DNA of 64,000 bases from Paenibacillus_AB hodogayensis (GCF_039536325.1 NZ_BAAAYO010000006.1:372001-436000); one strand, 5' to 3'; numbered from the stretch's first letter, positions 7,593 to 15,509 are shown. Notes: generated by a model not told the origin, from the sequence alone. Numbers and translations are program-made.

Positions 7593-8705
7593 TTACCAAC
7601 GGAATTCGAGCACCGTCTTCTTCCACCCTTTGTGTTGGGCGGTCTCCTCCATCGCCTCGCGAAAATCGTCCACCGTCCGGATCACGTGATTCCGGTCGGG
7701 TAAAATGCGCCGCAGCGTGTCCTGGCACGCCAGGTCCCGCATCGTCTCCAGCACTTGGACGAAGTCGGCGCGGGTGCTGCGGCTGCTGCCGAGAAGCGTG
7801 ATTCCTTTCTCCAGCGTATCCCGCGTATTGACCGGCACGCGTTCTTCCGTCACGCCCATCAGGATAAGACTGCCTCCGGGCTTCAATATATCGATGGCCT
7901 GGTTGATCGCGCTTTCGCTGAACCGTCCCCCGGTGCATTCTATTGCAATGTCTGCCCGCTCTGCCGAACGAAAATCGCAGTCCTGCACGAGCGCCCGTCC
8001 GGCGAACGCGAATTGGTTGATTTTATCCGGAATCGCTCCGAATACCCGCAGCCGGTCCCGCTCTAGCCCGTACACATGATGCAGCATTGCCGCCGTAAAA
8101 TAACCGACCGGACCGTCGCCGAACACGATGGCATTCGCCCCGGCGGCCAGCTTGCCCGCCACGCGGGACAAAGCGTGCACCGATACCGAGCACAGCTCGG
8201 CCAGCACGGCGATCTCGTCTGGCACCCCGTCCGGGATCGGCAGCGCGCACGGCGCGGGAATGACGAGCCTGTGCTGGGCGATCCCGTCCATGCTGCTGCC
8301 CAGAAACAAGCTGTTGTGGCAGTAGTTTTCCGGCAGGCCGCTGCGGCAGGCCGGGCAGCATTGCTCCGGCGCAATGCCCTCGCGAATGAAGCCGGGTATG
8401 TTCGGCACGATGACGACGCGCCGGCCCGCAGCCGCCTCCGACGAACGACTGGACAAGACGCGCCCGATCCCTTCGTGAATCAGCGTGAGCGGCAGCTTCC
8501 GGGCGAGCGCCTCCGGCCGCCTCTGGCCGGTATAATAACGCAAGTCGGCATGGCAGATGCTGCCGAGCGTCGGCTCGATAACGGCATCCCCTTCGCGGAT
8601 CTCGCGCTCCGATATGATCTCGCTCAGCTCTCCGGGCTTCAGCAGCCGGTAATTGCGGGACATGACGCCGGCAGGCGCCGGTTCCGAGTTCCCCCTGTTC
8701 CCCAT
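7593..8705 (-). CDS. tarJ: TarJ-like ribulose-5-phosphate reductase (zinc-type dehydrogenase)
   Basis: A 370-residue medium-chain dehydrogenase that follows TarJ closely. Shared segments are ICHADLRYYTG, KLPLTLIHEGIGRV, the nucleotide-binding turn FGDGPVGYFTAAML, ECTGGRFSESAINQAIDILKPGGS and the closing TLEKGITLLGSSRS. TarJ uses NADPH to reduce ribulose-5-phosphate to ribitol-5-phosphate for poly(ribitol phosphate) wall teichoic acid. A Cys-rich insertion (EQCCPACRSGLPENYC, about residues 110-125) could bind structural zinc. In known tar operons it is paired with the cytidylyltransferase TarI, which is absent here. The start ATG 8705 has GGAGGG upstream. Confidence 0.78.
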   Translation of the reverse strand: MGNRGNSEPAPAGVMSRNYRLLKPGELSEIISEREIREGDAVIEPTLGSICHADLRYYTGQRRPEALARKLPLTLIHEGIGRVLSSRSSEAAAGRRVVIVPNIPGFIREGIAPEQCCPACRSGLPENYCHNSLFLGSSMDGIAQHRLVIPAPCALPIPDGVPDEIAVLAELCSVSVHALSRVAGKLAAGANAIVFGDGPVGYFTAAMLHHVYGLERDRLRVFGAIPDKINQFAFAGRALVQDCDFRSAERADIAIECTGGRFSESAINQAIDILKPGGSLILMGVTEERVPVNTRDTLEKGITLLGSSRSTRADFVQVLETMRDLACQDTLRRILPDRNHVIRTVDDFREAMEETAQHKGWKKTVLEFRW

Positions 8706-8736
8706 ACGGGATATCCCTCCATTCGATTATACGCAA

Positions 8737-8890
8737 AAAAAGCGAAGCTTACATGCTTTTACAAAAGAACTACAATAAAATGTTCATTTGTGCTCATTTT
8801 ATTCAATAATTATTATTATTTAACACATTTTATTTGTCAATACAAACATTTAGTGAATATATTATTCATATTTTCGCAAACGCCCCTACT
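8737..8890. other. AT-rich intergenic stretch between tarJ and DUF4184 genes
   Basis: About 150 bases of strongly AT-rich DNA (for example the run of ATT triplets near 8806-8822) in an otherwise GC-rich window. It lies upstream of the tarJ-like start and past the terminator of the next gene, so it should hold the tarJ promoter. I could not pick a convincing -35/-10 pair. No open frame is supported. Confidence 0.4.
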
Positions 8891-8904
8891 TCCTCGGACA
8901 AAAA

Positions 8905-8952
8905 CAAAAAAAGCTCCGTCCGTTCCGCGCTTACTGGCGGAAAGGACGAAGC
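8905..8952 (-). terminator. Rho-independent terminator after the DUF4184 gene
   Basis: On the minus strand a stem GCTTCGTCC... pairs with ...GGACGGAGC (8944-8952 with 8913-8921), with extra pairing inside. It is followed by seven T residues. It lies 41 bases past the DUF4184 stop. Confidence 0.8.
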
Positions 8953-8992
8953 TTCATGGAGCGCTGCGTAGGAATCGTCGGCCCCCTTCGGC

Positions 8993-9796
8993 TCATTGCT
9001 GCAGCTGACTGCTCGTTTTTTTGCGCATGAGTGCGTGGAGGGCGGAGGCTGCGAGCAAACCGACGACCGCTCCGCTCAAGGGAGCGACCGGAACGATAAT
9101 CAGGCCGCGGTGGGAGTGCGGCGAGCTGTACAACCAGAAGCCGAAGGCCGTCACGAGAACGGTTCCGGACAAGACTGCCAGCCAGAATAACGCTTTGCCG
9201 CTTCTCCCGATTCTGGGCAGCGTCTGCCCATCCTCGCCCGCCGACGACCCGATATGTCTTCTGCGGTACACGAAGATGGCGAGCAGCAGCAGCTCGACGG
9301 CGATGCCCAGCACCGACAGCCCGAACTGCAGCAGCGAACCCGGCGACCGGATGCCGGGCAGCAGCCACTGGACTGCTCCGGTCGAGAGCGGATACATTAG
9401 TCCGCCGCGATGGCTGAAACCGTCGAGAAACAGATGACTGTACATGCCAAGCACGATGGAAGCGATCAGCAGCGCCCAACCGCGCAGGCCGTTTATGCGC
9501 CAGCCTCGCTGCACATAGCTGCCGGCGATACGGTTAAGCGGTGCAGGCAAATAAACCGCCGCAGCGGGCAGGACGAGCCGGTGAAAAGCAAACGCGAGCA
9601 CAATCGAGGCCGGGAGGCCCAGCGTGAACATCCCGAGCGTGGAATGGCCGAAGTCGGTGTCGGTCGGACGCAGCTCGGCAAAATTTTGCAAATCGGGGGC
9701 CATCGTGCCGAGCACAAGACCTGTTCGGTTCAACTTGCGGGGGAACAGCTTGTCCAGCACGATAGCCGTAATCGGGTGGGCGGGCGTATAAGGCAT
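8993..9796 (-). CDS. DUF4184 family membrane protein
   Basis: A 267-residue polytopic membrane protein with the DUF4184 start MPYTPAHPITAIVL followed by the GTMAPDLQNF segment (residues about 30-39). The histidines and aspartates of SHLFLDGFSH come later. The His/Asp pattern resembles metal-dependent membrane hydrolases of the YdjM/LexA-regulated type, but no activity is proven for DUF4184. The start ATG 9796 has AGGAGGTGA upstream. It is monocistronic, bounded by a good terminator and a sigma-A promoter with a dyad (9893-9928). Confidence 0.82.
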   Translation of the reverse strand: MPYTPAHPITAIVLDKLFPRKLNRTGLVLGTMAPDLQNFAELRPTDTDFGHSTLGMFTLGLPASIVLAFAFHRLVLPAAAVYLPAPLNRIAGSYVQRGWRINGLRGWALLIASIVLGMYSHLFLDGFSHRGGLMYPLSTGAVQWLLPGIRSPGSLLQFGLSVLGIAVELLLLAIFVYRRRHIGSSAGEDGQTLPRIGRSGKALFWLAVLSGTVLVTAFGFWLYSSPHSHRGLIIVPVAPLSGAVVGLLAASALHALMRKKTSSQLQQ

Positions 9797-9892
9797 CGGT
9801 CACCTCCTGGCGGTAAGAAGACCGTCTATCGGCGCAATTCGGAAAGGGCGACCGCAATTGCTCGGAATCGGCAAAACGCCAACAGAGTCTTT

Positions 9893-9928
9893 GATACAAA
9901 TTGTATCCATGTCTGCGGGCATTGTCAA
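9893..9928 (-). promoter_or_regulatory. Sigma-A promoter with dyad operator over the -10 box
   Basis: On the minus strand TTGACA (9928-9923), a 17-base spacer and TACAAT (9905-9900) form a near-consensus promoter about 100 bases before the DUF4184 start. A perfect 7-1-7 dyad GATACAAATTGTATC (9893-9907) covers the -10 box, the classic position for a repressor site. No regulator gene is adjacent. The rest of the 9797-10113 gap holds only the hairpin at 10057-10080. Confidence 0.8.
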
Positions 9929-10056
9929 ACTTTCTCCTCTGCTGCCGGTTTACGCAGCTTTTGACCGCCTGTCCGGCAATTGCGTTCGCTTCACGCCGCT
10001 CCCTCGACTGCCCCCCGATCCGGCTTCGGGTTACGGAGCCGCTTACTGCCGACGCC

Positions 10057-10080
10057 GACGCCCGGGCGTTCCCGGGCGTC
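10057..10080. repeat. Perfect GC hairpin downstream of the kinase-like gene
   Basis: GACGCCCGGG and CCCGGGCGTC are perfectly complementary ten-base arms around the loop CGTT. The hairpin lies 34 bases past the 3' end of the minus-strand kinase-like gene (10114). It lacks a T-run on either strand, so it is more likely a 3' stabiliser or protein site than a standard terminator. Confidence 0.5.
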
Positions 10081-10113
10081 GTTGCGCGAGCCCGGATTGT
10101 GCCTCACGCCTTC

Positions 10114-10752
10114 TCAGGATACTCTTCTGCGGACGAGCCGGTAGCCTTTACGCAGCGCGTTCAAAAGGGAATCCGGCAGCGGCACCGCCCACCGCAGCAG
10201 CAGCGGCTTGTACAGGGCGTAATACGACTTCTTGAAGTCGCTCCACATGACGCATTCTTCTTTCTTCAAAAAATCCGACACGTCCACGACGACGCCCCGC
10301 CCTTCGATCATCATGACGTTTTTGCCGTGCACGTCATGCGGGTTCAGCCCGCGCAGCCGGGAATAATCGAGAGCCGTGTCGATATCCCGAATTACTTGCT
10401 CCGGGATGCGGATGCCTCGCCGCAAGCAGTCGTAGATGGTCACGCCGTTCAACCGTTTAAGCACGAGAAACCGCTCGCCGGCGCCGTAGCATTCCGAATA
10501 AGCCGGATGCGGGCCAAGGCGGCGGTATACCTCGACTTCTTCGCGCAGGCCCGGTCTTCCTTCGGCGTACACCTTGACGACCATCCCCGGATAATCGGGA
10601 TGCGCGACGACCGCCGCGTAATTGCCTGCGCCGACAAGCTTCCACGGCTTCGGTAAAACCCCTGTCCGCACCGGCTCGCGGGGATCGACGCTGTGCACGT
10701 CAAGCTGCGGCAATAGCCCGGTACGAGCCAGTTTCATGTACGTTTCTATCAT
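10114..10752 (-). CDS. Minimal serine/threonine protein kinase-like protein
   Basis: A 212-residue kinase-fold protein. A glycine-rich loop is seen at LVGAGNYAAVVA, the ATP lysine at MVVKVYA and a hinge-like FLVLKRLNGVTIYDCL. The catalytic loop is NPHDVHGKNVM, in place of HRDxKxxN, and the metal aspartate is in VVVDVSDF, in place of DFG. The size and loop order resemble small Bacillus kinases such as YrzF. The substrate is unknown. The start ATG 10752 has GGAGGG upstream. It is transcribed alone, divergent from the NlpC/P60 gene. Confidence 0.8.
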   Translation of the reverse strand: MIETYMKLARTGLLPQLDVHSVDPREPVRTGVLPKPWKLVGAGNYAAVVAHPDYPGMVVKVYAEGRPGLREEVEVYRRLGPHPAYSECYGAGERFLVLKRLNGVTIYDCLRRGIRIPEQVIRDIDTALDYSRLRGLNPHDVHGKNVMMIEGRGVVVDVSDFLKKEECVMWSDFKKSYYALYKPLLLRWAVPLPDSLLNALRKGYRLVRRRVS

Positions 10753-10935
10753 AGCAATACGCCCTCCGCCGCTTCCGTCAGATCCGGCCTCATTTTTTTA
10801 ATGTTATTTTAATAATTGCGCTGCAACCCGTGCCGCTCTAAGGTTTGACGATCACATAGAAAAAAAATCCATATTTTACTCTGCTATACTAAGTTTCAGG
10901 TGGCCGCCATATTAAGCATCTATCAGGAGGTTCGA

Positions 10936-11451
10936 ATGGCTCTTCAACGGAACAGAATATGGTACAAGCCTGTTATCGGCGCTTCTATCGCACTGACCAT
11001 TGCATTATCCGGAAATTTGGGATTCATGTCAACTGCGGCACATGCCGAAACCGTTTCCATTTCGGCAACGCGCGCAGACAGCATTATTTCAACAGGGTTG
11101 AAATACAAAGGAACCCCTTATGTATTCGGAGCGGCATCGGGCCGGACCAGCGCATTCGATTGCTCTTCCTTTACCCAATTTTTGTTTAAGAAGCAAGGGG
11201 TCTCGCTTCCCCGCACTTCCAAGCAGCAATCCAAAGTCGGTACTTACGTTTCCAAAAGCAATCTGAAGAAGGGAGACCTGGTCTTCTTCTGGACGAATCG
11301 GACAGGAAAAGGCAATGTCGGTCACGTCGCCATCTATATGGGAAACGGAAAGCTGTTGCATACTTATAAAAAAGGCGTTGGCGTGACAGTCTCCAATCTG
11401 AATTCCAGCTACTGGAGCTCCCACTATATGTCGGCCCGCCGGGTTCTGTAA
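10936..11451 (+). CDS. Secreted NlpC/P60 family peptidoglycan endopeptidase
   Basis: A 171-residue exported cysteine peptidase. ATG 10936 has AGGAGG upstream and opens a basic n-region, a hydrophobic core and an AHA cleavage site near residue 38. The NlpC/P60 domain fills the rest: YVFGAASGRTSAFDCSSF with the catalytic Cys, GHVAIYMG with the catalytic His, and LLHTY for the third polar residue. Family enzymes cut D-Glu-diaminopimelate bonds in wall peptides. There are no SH3 or LysM anchors, so it is a small free hydrolase. A ydaO-type riboswitch was looked for upstream and not found. Confidence 0.9.
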   Translation: MALQRNRIWYKPVIGASIALTIALSGNLGFMSTAAHAETVSISATRADSIISTGLKYKGTPYVFGAASGRTSAFDCSSFTQFLFKKQGVSLPRTSKQQSKVGTYVSKSNLKKGDLVFFWTNRTGKGNVGHVAIYMGNGKLLHTYKKGVGVTVSNLNSSYWSSHYMSARRVL

Positions 11452-11527
11452 CCCGAACACAGAGTCGCTGCAAGCGAATCGATCTCCAACGGTCGGATTT
11501 TGGACAAAGAGTTTTCTACGATGCAGC

Positions 11528-11546
11528 ACCCTTCCGGCGGAAGGGT
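11528..11546 (+). terminator. Possible terminator between NlpC/P60 and histidine-kinase genes
   Basis: ACCCTTCCG and CGGAAGGGT form a nine-base stem with a one-base loop. Outer GATGCA/TGCATC pairing extends it, and TGTTT follows on the plus strand. It lies between two converging genes. The T-run is weak. Confidence 0.4.
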
Positions 11547-11556
11547 TGTTTGCATC

Positions 11557-12906
11557 TTAGCGGGGAAGCGTGACGATGGCCGTGGTCCCTCTTCCGGGCC
11601 GGCTGTCCATACGAATGTTGCCGCCGTGCCGCTCCACGATGCTTTTGGCGATAGCCAGTCCGAGTCCGAACCCCCCGGTTGTGCGATCCCGTGCAAGATC
11701 GGTGCGGAAAAATCGGTCGAACAGAAATGGAAGCGCATTCTCGTCCAATCCGATACCCTGATCGATAATCTTGAATCGCACCTCGGTTTGGCCCGGAATG
11801 ACGACGATCCGGATCGGCTTGGCGCTGTACTTGACCGCATTGTCCAGCAGGATGAGCAGCAGCTGCTTGAGCTTCTCCGCGTCGCCGCCGATCGTTATGT
11901 CCTCGTCCGGGCATGTCACTATGATCGACCTGTCGAACGCCACTTCCATTGCCGCGGCCGCCGACCGGATAATGCCGAGCAGCTCGATGGGAGCGAAATG
12001 AACCCAGTCCTCCTGCTCCGATTCCGCCAGCTGCATCAACGAGCCTACAAGTCCTTTTAACCGGTTCGACTCGCCAAGAATCGCCTCGATCGCTTCCTGC
12101 CGGATCTCCGGGTCCTCGCTGCCCCAGCGCTTCAGCAGACCGGCATAGCTTTCGATAATCGTCAGCGGCGTCCTCAGCTCATGGGAGGCGTCAGCCACGA
12201 ACCGTTTCTGCTTGAAAGCCAGCTCCTCCAGCCGGGAGATCATCTGGTTGAATGTGACGCCAAGCCGGCCCAGCTCGTCGTAGCGGGCGGTGAATTCCGA
12301 GTCCAGCTTGCGGAACGTGCCGCTCTGCTGAATCAACTGCATCGTTCCGTTCAATTCCCGGAGCGGCTGGAACAGGAAGCGCGAATAAAAAAAACTGCCT
12401 AGAGCGGAGATGACGACCGCTCCGACCGACATGAGCACGAGAGCCGTCGTCAGCACATTGACGTACAAGCTCCACTTGGTCAGCATCCGCCCCATTTCCA
12501 GCACGCCGATCTGAGTGCTGCCGGATAGGATCGGTACCTGTACATACAGATAACGGGTATTATCGATCCGCTTGATCGAATAGCTGTAGCGGGTGGTTAG
12601 GTGAGGCGGCTCGACGACCAGCATCTCGTCGCTCTTCAGCTCCAGCTTGACGAGGCCGTCCATGCCGATAATACGGATCATTTCGTTGCTGACGAGGAAT
12701 TCGTCCAGCAGGCCGGGATCGCTCCAGTTATGCGGATCTTGCAACTTTTTGAGTTCCAAAATCGATTGGACTTTGCTGAACAGCAGATCCTTCTCGTTTT
12801 TGGCGGTCGAATTGACGAAGAACGAATAAATAAACGTGCTGAACAGCACGAGAATGAAAACAAGCCAAGCCGAAGATAGCACCATTAGCCGAAGACGCAG
12901 GCTCAT
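11557..12906 (-). CDS. Sensor histidine kinase, YkoH-like
   Basis: A 449-residue membrane kinase. There is a transmembrane segment at residues 7-31, an extracellular domain to about 145 and a second membrane segment near 150-175. A HAMP linker follows. The HisKA dimerization helix has His242 in DASHELRTPL, and the HATPase domain has LLLILLDNAVKYS (N box), DQGIGL (G1), LFDRFF (F box) and GGFGLGLAI (G2). All catalytic motifs look intact. Its start overlaps the regulator's stop by four bases (ATGA), so the two are translationally coupled. The closest known architecture is B. subtilis YkoH; the signal is unknown. Confidence 0.93.
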   Translation of the reverse strand: MSLRLRLMVLSSAWLVFILVLFSTFIYSFFVNSTAKNEKDLLFSKVQSILELKKLQDPHNWSDPGLLDEFLVSNEMIRIIGMDGLVKLELKSDEMLVVEPPHLTTRYSYSIKRIDNTRYLYVQVPILSGSTQIGVLEMGRMLTKWSLYVNVLTTALVLMSVGAVVISALGSFFYSRFLFQPLRELNGTMQLIQQSGTFRKLDSEFTARYDELGRLGVTFNQMISRLEELAFKQKRFVADASHELRTPLTIIESYAGLLKRWGSEDPEIRQEAIEAILGESNRLKGLVGSLMQLAESEQEDWVHFAPIELLGIIRSAAAAMEVAFDRSIIVTCPDEDITIGGDAEKLKQLLLILLDNAVKYSAKPIRIVVIPGQTEVRFKIIDQGIGLDENALPFLFDRFFRTDLARDRTTGGFGLGLAIAKSIVERHGGNIRMDSRPGRGTTAIVTLPR

Positions 12907-13610
12907 GTCGGCTTGCCTTCCGGCTGCGGATGCTTCAAGTAATAGCCGACGCCTCGGCTCGTTTGGATCAGCTTCGTTTTGAAGCCCTCATCGATTTTCT
13001 GGCGCAGGTAGCGGACATAGACGTCGACCAGATTGGTGTCTCCGGCAAAGTCGTATCCCCATACGTCGGATAAAATATGTTCCCGCGACAGCACCTCGCC
13101 CGGATGCTTCATAAAATACAGCAGCAGCTCGAATTCCCTCGGCGTCAGCTCGATCGGCTCCTCCCCGCGTTTCACTGTCCGAGATTTGGCATCCAGGGAC
13201 AGGTCGCCGACCCGATAGACGTCCTCGTCCTCTCGGCTTTGTACGCGCGACGTGCGGATCAAGCCGCGAATCCGGGCCATCAGCTCCTCGATGGCGAAAG
13301 GTTTGGTCATATAGTCGTTGGCTCCGAGATCGAGCCCGTTGACTTTATCCGGTACCGTATCGCGGGCAGTCAGCAAAATAACGGGAACCGTCCGGTTCGT
13401 CTCGCGTATTTGCTTCAGAACGTCCAAACCGGTAATGCCGGGCAGCATAATATTGAGCAGGATCACGTCCCAGCTCCCGCCGCGCGCCAGTTCCAGCCCG
13501 TCTGGTCCGTTGCGGGCCAGCGTCACTTCATAGCCTTCATGGCGAAGCTCCAGCTCCAGCACCCGGGCGATTTTATGCTCGTCTTCCACCAGTAATACTT
13601 TACCGCTCAT
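12903..13610 (-). CDS. OmpR/PhoB-family response regulator with Asn at the phosphoacceptor site
   Basis: A 235-residue receiver plus winged-helix regulator, YkoG-like. The receiver has the acidic pair (VEDE, residues 8-11), ILLTARD (the conserved Thr) and KPF (Lys). The phosphoacceptor position, however, reads LLNIMLPG with Asn53 (codon AAT, plus-strand 13452-13454) where the family has Asp. The C-terminal Trans_reg_C domain is complete (ELTPREFELLLYFMKHPGEVLSRE, VDVYVRYLRQKI, RGVGYYL). The start was chosen at MSGKVLLVEDE behind GGAGG; a longer frame to 13685 lacks a site. It is coupled to the kinase gene downstream. Confidence 0.92.
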   Translation of the reverse strand: MSGKVLLVEDEHKIARVLELELRHEGYEVTLARNGPDGLELARGGSWDVILLNIMLPGITGLDVLKQIRETNRTVPVILLTARDTVPDKVNGLDLGANDYMTKPFAIEELMARIRGLIRTSRVQSREDEDVYRVGDLSLDAKSRTVKRGEEPIELTPREFELLLYFMKHPGEVLSREHILSDVWGYDFAGDTNLVDVYVRYLRQKIDEGFKTKLIQTSRGVGYYLKHPQPEGKPT

Positions 13611-13653
13611 AAGGCCTCCATGACGAAACATACTTTTTTGGATATGCTTAGTA

Positions 13654-13664
13654 TTTTCGTTCAT
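13654..13664 (-). promoter_or_regulatory. Shared motif upstream of the response-regulator gene
   Basis: The plus strand reads TTTTCGTTCAT, 44 bases before the regulator start (minus strand ATGAACGAAAA). The same 11 bases recur at 14390-14400 before the PAP2 gene. Both occurrences have the same orientation relative to the gene they precede. This makes it a candidate site for the response regulator itself. Confidence 0.35.
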
Positions 13665-13694
13665 GGATGTCCTCATTCGCCGCAAAACCGCGAT

Positions 13695-14318
13695 TTATCC
13701 CCGTTTCAGGACCGAGGCGGCGCATACGAGCATCCAGGCGATCCCGAGAGCGAAGCCGGCCGCAATGTCCGTCGGATAATGCACGCCCAGATAGACGCGG
13801 CTGACGCCGATAAGCAGAATCAGGACGGCGCCGATAAGCACCGCTGTCCATGCCGCAGCCGGCTTGCGTTTTTGCCAATGGCGGTACAGCAAATAGGCGA
13901 CGAGACCGTAGAAGGAGGCGGACATGAGCGCGTTGCCGCTCGGAAAGCTGAAGCCGGCCGCGTGTATCAGCGCATCCGACGCAGGCGGACGCGGACGCTC
14001 GAAGACGCCTTTCAAGACGCGGTACAAGCCGAAGGCCCCGGCCAGATTGACGATCAACAGCAGCGGCTCCAGCCGTTTCTTGAACGCAAAGACGAATAAT
14101 GCGGCGAATACGACCAACAGCACCGCGAACACCGTCGTCGACACGAGCGGCGACAACGCTTTGAAGAATACCGTAAGTCCGTCGCTGCGCAAGCCCCGTA
14201 TCCATCCCCCGACAGCATCGTCAAAGGGCGTCGGACCACTCTTGCCCAGCGTACCGGCCAGACCGGCAAACAACACGAGCAGCAGACCCGCCAACGTCCA
14301 ATGGATCGTTCTCTTCAT
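13695..14318 (-). CDS. PAP2 family membrane phosphatase
   Basis: A 207-residue, about six-helix phosphatidic acid phosphatase type 2 protein. Motif C1 is KGVFERPRP, C2 is FPSGNALMS and C3 is SRVYLGVHYPTD with the catalytic His. In C2 the usual PSGH histidine is Asn, which is either a subfamily trait or a loss of the acid-base residue. Family members remove phosphate from undecaprenyl-diphosphate, phosphatidate or phosphatidylglycerol-phosphate at the outer membrane face. It precedes the two-component genes on the same strand, 84 bases away, and shares the TTTTCGTTCAT motif upstream. Confidence 0.88.
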   Translation of the reverse strand: MKRTIHWTLAGLLLVLFAGLAGTLGKSGPTPFDDAVGGWIRGLRSDGLTVFFKALSPLVSTTVFAVLLVVFAALFVFAFKKRLEPLLLIVNLAGAFGLYRVLKGVFERPRPPASDALIHAAGFSFPSGNALMSASFYGLVAYLLYRHWQKRKPAAAWTAVLIGAVLILLIGVSRVYLGVHYPTDIAAGFALGIAWMLVCAASVLKRG

Positions 14319-14389
14319 GGTATACCCAACATCCTTCCGCTAATTTATGCCAAGCCTATGCTATCACAAAACCGGCGAGGGATGAATAG

Positions 14390-14400
14390 TTTTCGTTCAT
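14390..14400 (-). promoter_or_regulatory. Shared motif upstream of the PAP2 gene
   Basis: A second copy of TTTTCGTTCAT, 72 bases before the PAP2 start. On the minus strand it is part of ATGAACGAAAACTATTCAT, whose ends ATGAA and TTCAT form a loose inverted repeat. It pairs with the copy at 13654-13664. Confidence 0.35.
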
Positions 14401-14472
14401 AAAAGTGGATATCGGCATGGCCGATCATGTAGAATAGAATGGATACCGTGAGGAAAGAAGGATTATACGCGA

Positions 14473-15339
14473 ATGTTTTACGCTAACGACTGGAAAGACT
14501 ACGAATTGATCGACACGGGGGACGGCGACAAGCTCGAGCGCTGGGGGGACGTCGTGCTTCGGCGGCCGGACCCGCAAATCATATGGCCGATCAGCAAAGG
14601 GAATGGCGCTTGGCAGCAGGCGGCCGCGCACTATCACCGCAGCACCTCGGGCGGCGGGCAATGGGAAACGAAACGGCCGCTTCCCGAGCGCTGGGTAATC
14701 GGCTACGACAAGCTTTCCTTCTACATCAAGCCGACCGGCTTCAAGCATACCGGGCTGTTTCCCGAGCAGGCGGTTAACTGGCGCTGGATGATGGACAAGA
14801 TCGCCGCGGCAGGCAGGCCGGTCAAGGTGCTGAATCTGTTCGCCTACACCGGCGGGGCGACCGTCGCCTGCGCGAGCGCTGGCGCGGAAGTATGCCACGT
14901 GGACGCCTCCAAGGGCGTGGTGCAGTGGGCCAAGGAAAACGTGCAGTTGTCCGGCCTTGCGGACCGTCCGGTCCGCTTCATTACCGATGACGTCTTCAAA
15001 TTCGTGCAACGCGAAGAGCGGCGCGGCAACAAATACGATGCGATCATTATGGACCCTCCTTCTTACGGGCGTGGGCCCAACGGAGAAACGTGGAAGCTGG
15101 AGACGAATCTGTATCCGTTCGTCGAGTTTTGCTCCGGTATTTTGAGCGACAAGCCGCTGTTTTTCCTGATCAACTCCTACACGACCGGACTGTCGCCGAC
15201 AGTGATGCACAACATTTTATCCATGACCGTCGGCCGCAAGTACGGCGGGTCGATCACGTGCGGCGAGATCGGCTTGCCGATTACGTCGTCCAAGCTGTTT
15301 TTGCCGGCAGGCATACTGAGCCGCTGGGAGAGCAAATAA
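14473..15339 (+). CDS. Class I SAM-dependent methyltransferase, RlmI/RlmK-like (COG1092 type)
   Basis: A 288-residue methyltransferase. The SAM-binding motif I is VLNLFAYTGGATVACASAGAEVCHVDAS (about residues 118-145, with glycines and the ribose-binding Asp). The catalytic motif IV is DPPSYGRGPNGETW, and a C-terminal GLPITSSKLFLPAG closes it. This is the arrangement of 23S rRNA C5-cytosine or guanine methyltransferases of the RlmI/RlmK group, but without the PUA domain of RlmI. The target base is therefore uncertain. ATG 14473 has an AAGAAGGA site. A terminator follows directly. Confidence 0.85.
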   Translation: MFYANDWKDYELIDTGDGDKLERWGDVVLRRPDPQIIWPISKGNGAWQQAAAHYHRSTSGGGQWETKRPLPERWVIGYDKLSFYIKPTGFKHTGLFPEQAVNWRWMMDKIAAAGRPVKVLNLFAYTGGATVACASAGAEVCHVDASKGVVQWAKENVQLSGLADRPVRFITDDVFKFVQREERRGNKYDAIIMDPPSYGRGPNGETWKLETNLYPFVEFCSGILSDKPLFFLINSYTTGLSPTVMHNILSMTVGRKYGGSITCGEIGLPITSSKLFLPAGILSRWESK

Positions 15340-15351
15340 GCAAGCGATTCG

Positions 15352-15380
15352 GCAAAAGGGGGCTCCGGCCTCCTTTTTGC
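15352..15380 (+). terminator. Rho-independent terminator after the methyltransferase gene
   Basis: GCAAAAGGGGGC pairs with GCCTCCTTTTTGC around TCCG, with minor mismatch, 12 bases past the stop. A T-run is included in the second arm. Confidence 0.75.
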
Positions 15381-15509
15381 TGTTCCGGATCTTTGCCGAA
15401 TTGCAATCTTGCCCCCAAAGAGAGTCAATTGCCGCCCTCCCCGCTCATATACTTGCAGTACAACCGGTGCCTGCTCTGTCGAAGAAAGACGGACTAAAGG
15501 AGGGCGCGT

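Noticed and set aside
6005..7801. 598-codon plus-strand frame over the WYL-like and GDPD genes
   Set aside because: Antisense shadow: the opposite strand codes recognisable GDPD motifs, while this product has no family features.
10753..10935. c-di-AMP (ydaO) riboswitch before the NlpC/P60 gene
   Set aside because: Such riboswitches often precede NlpC/P60 genes, but the conserved core and pairing elements are absent here.
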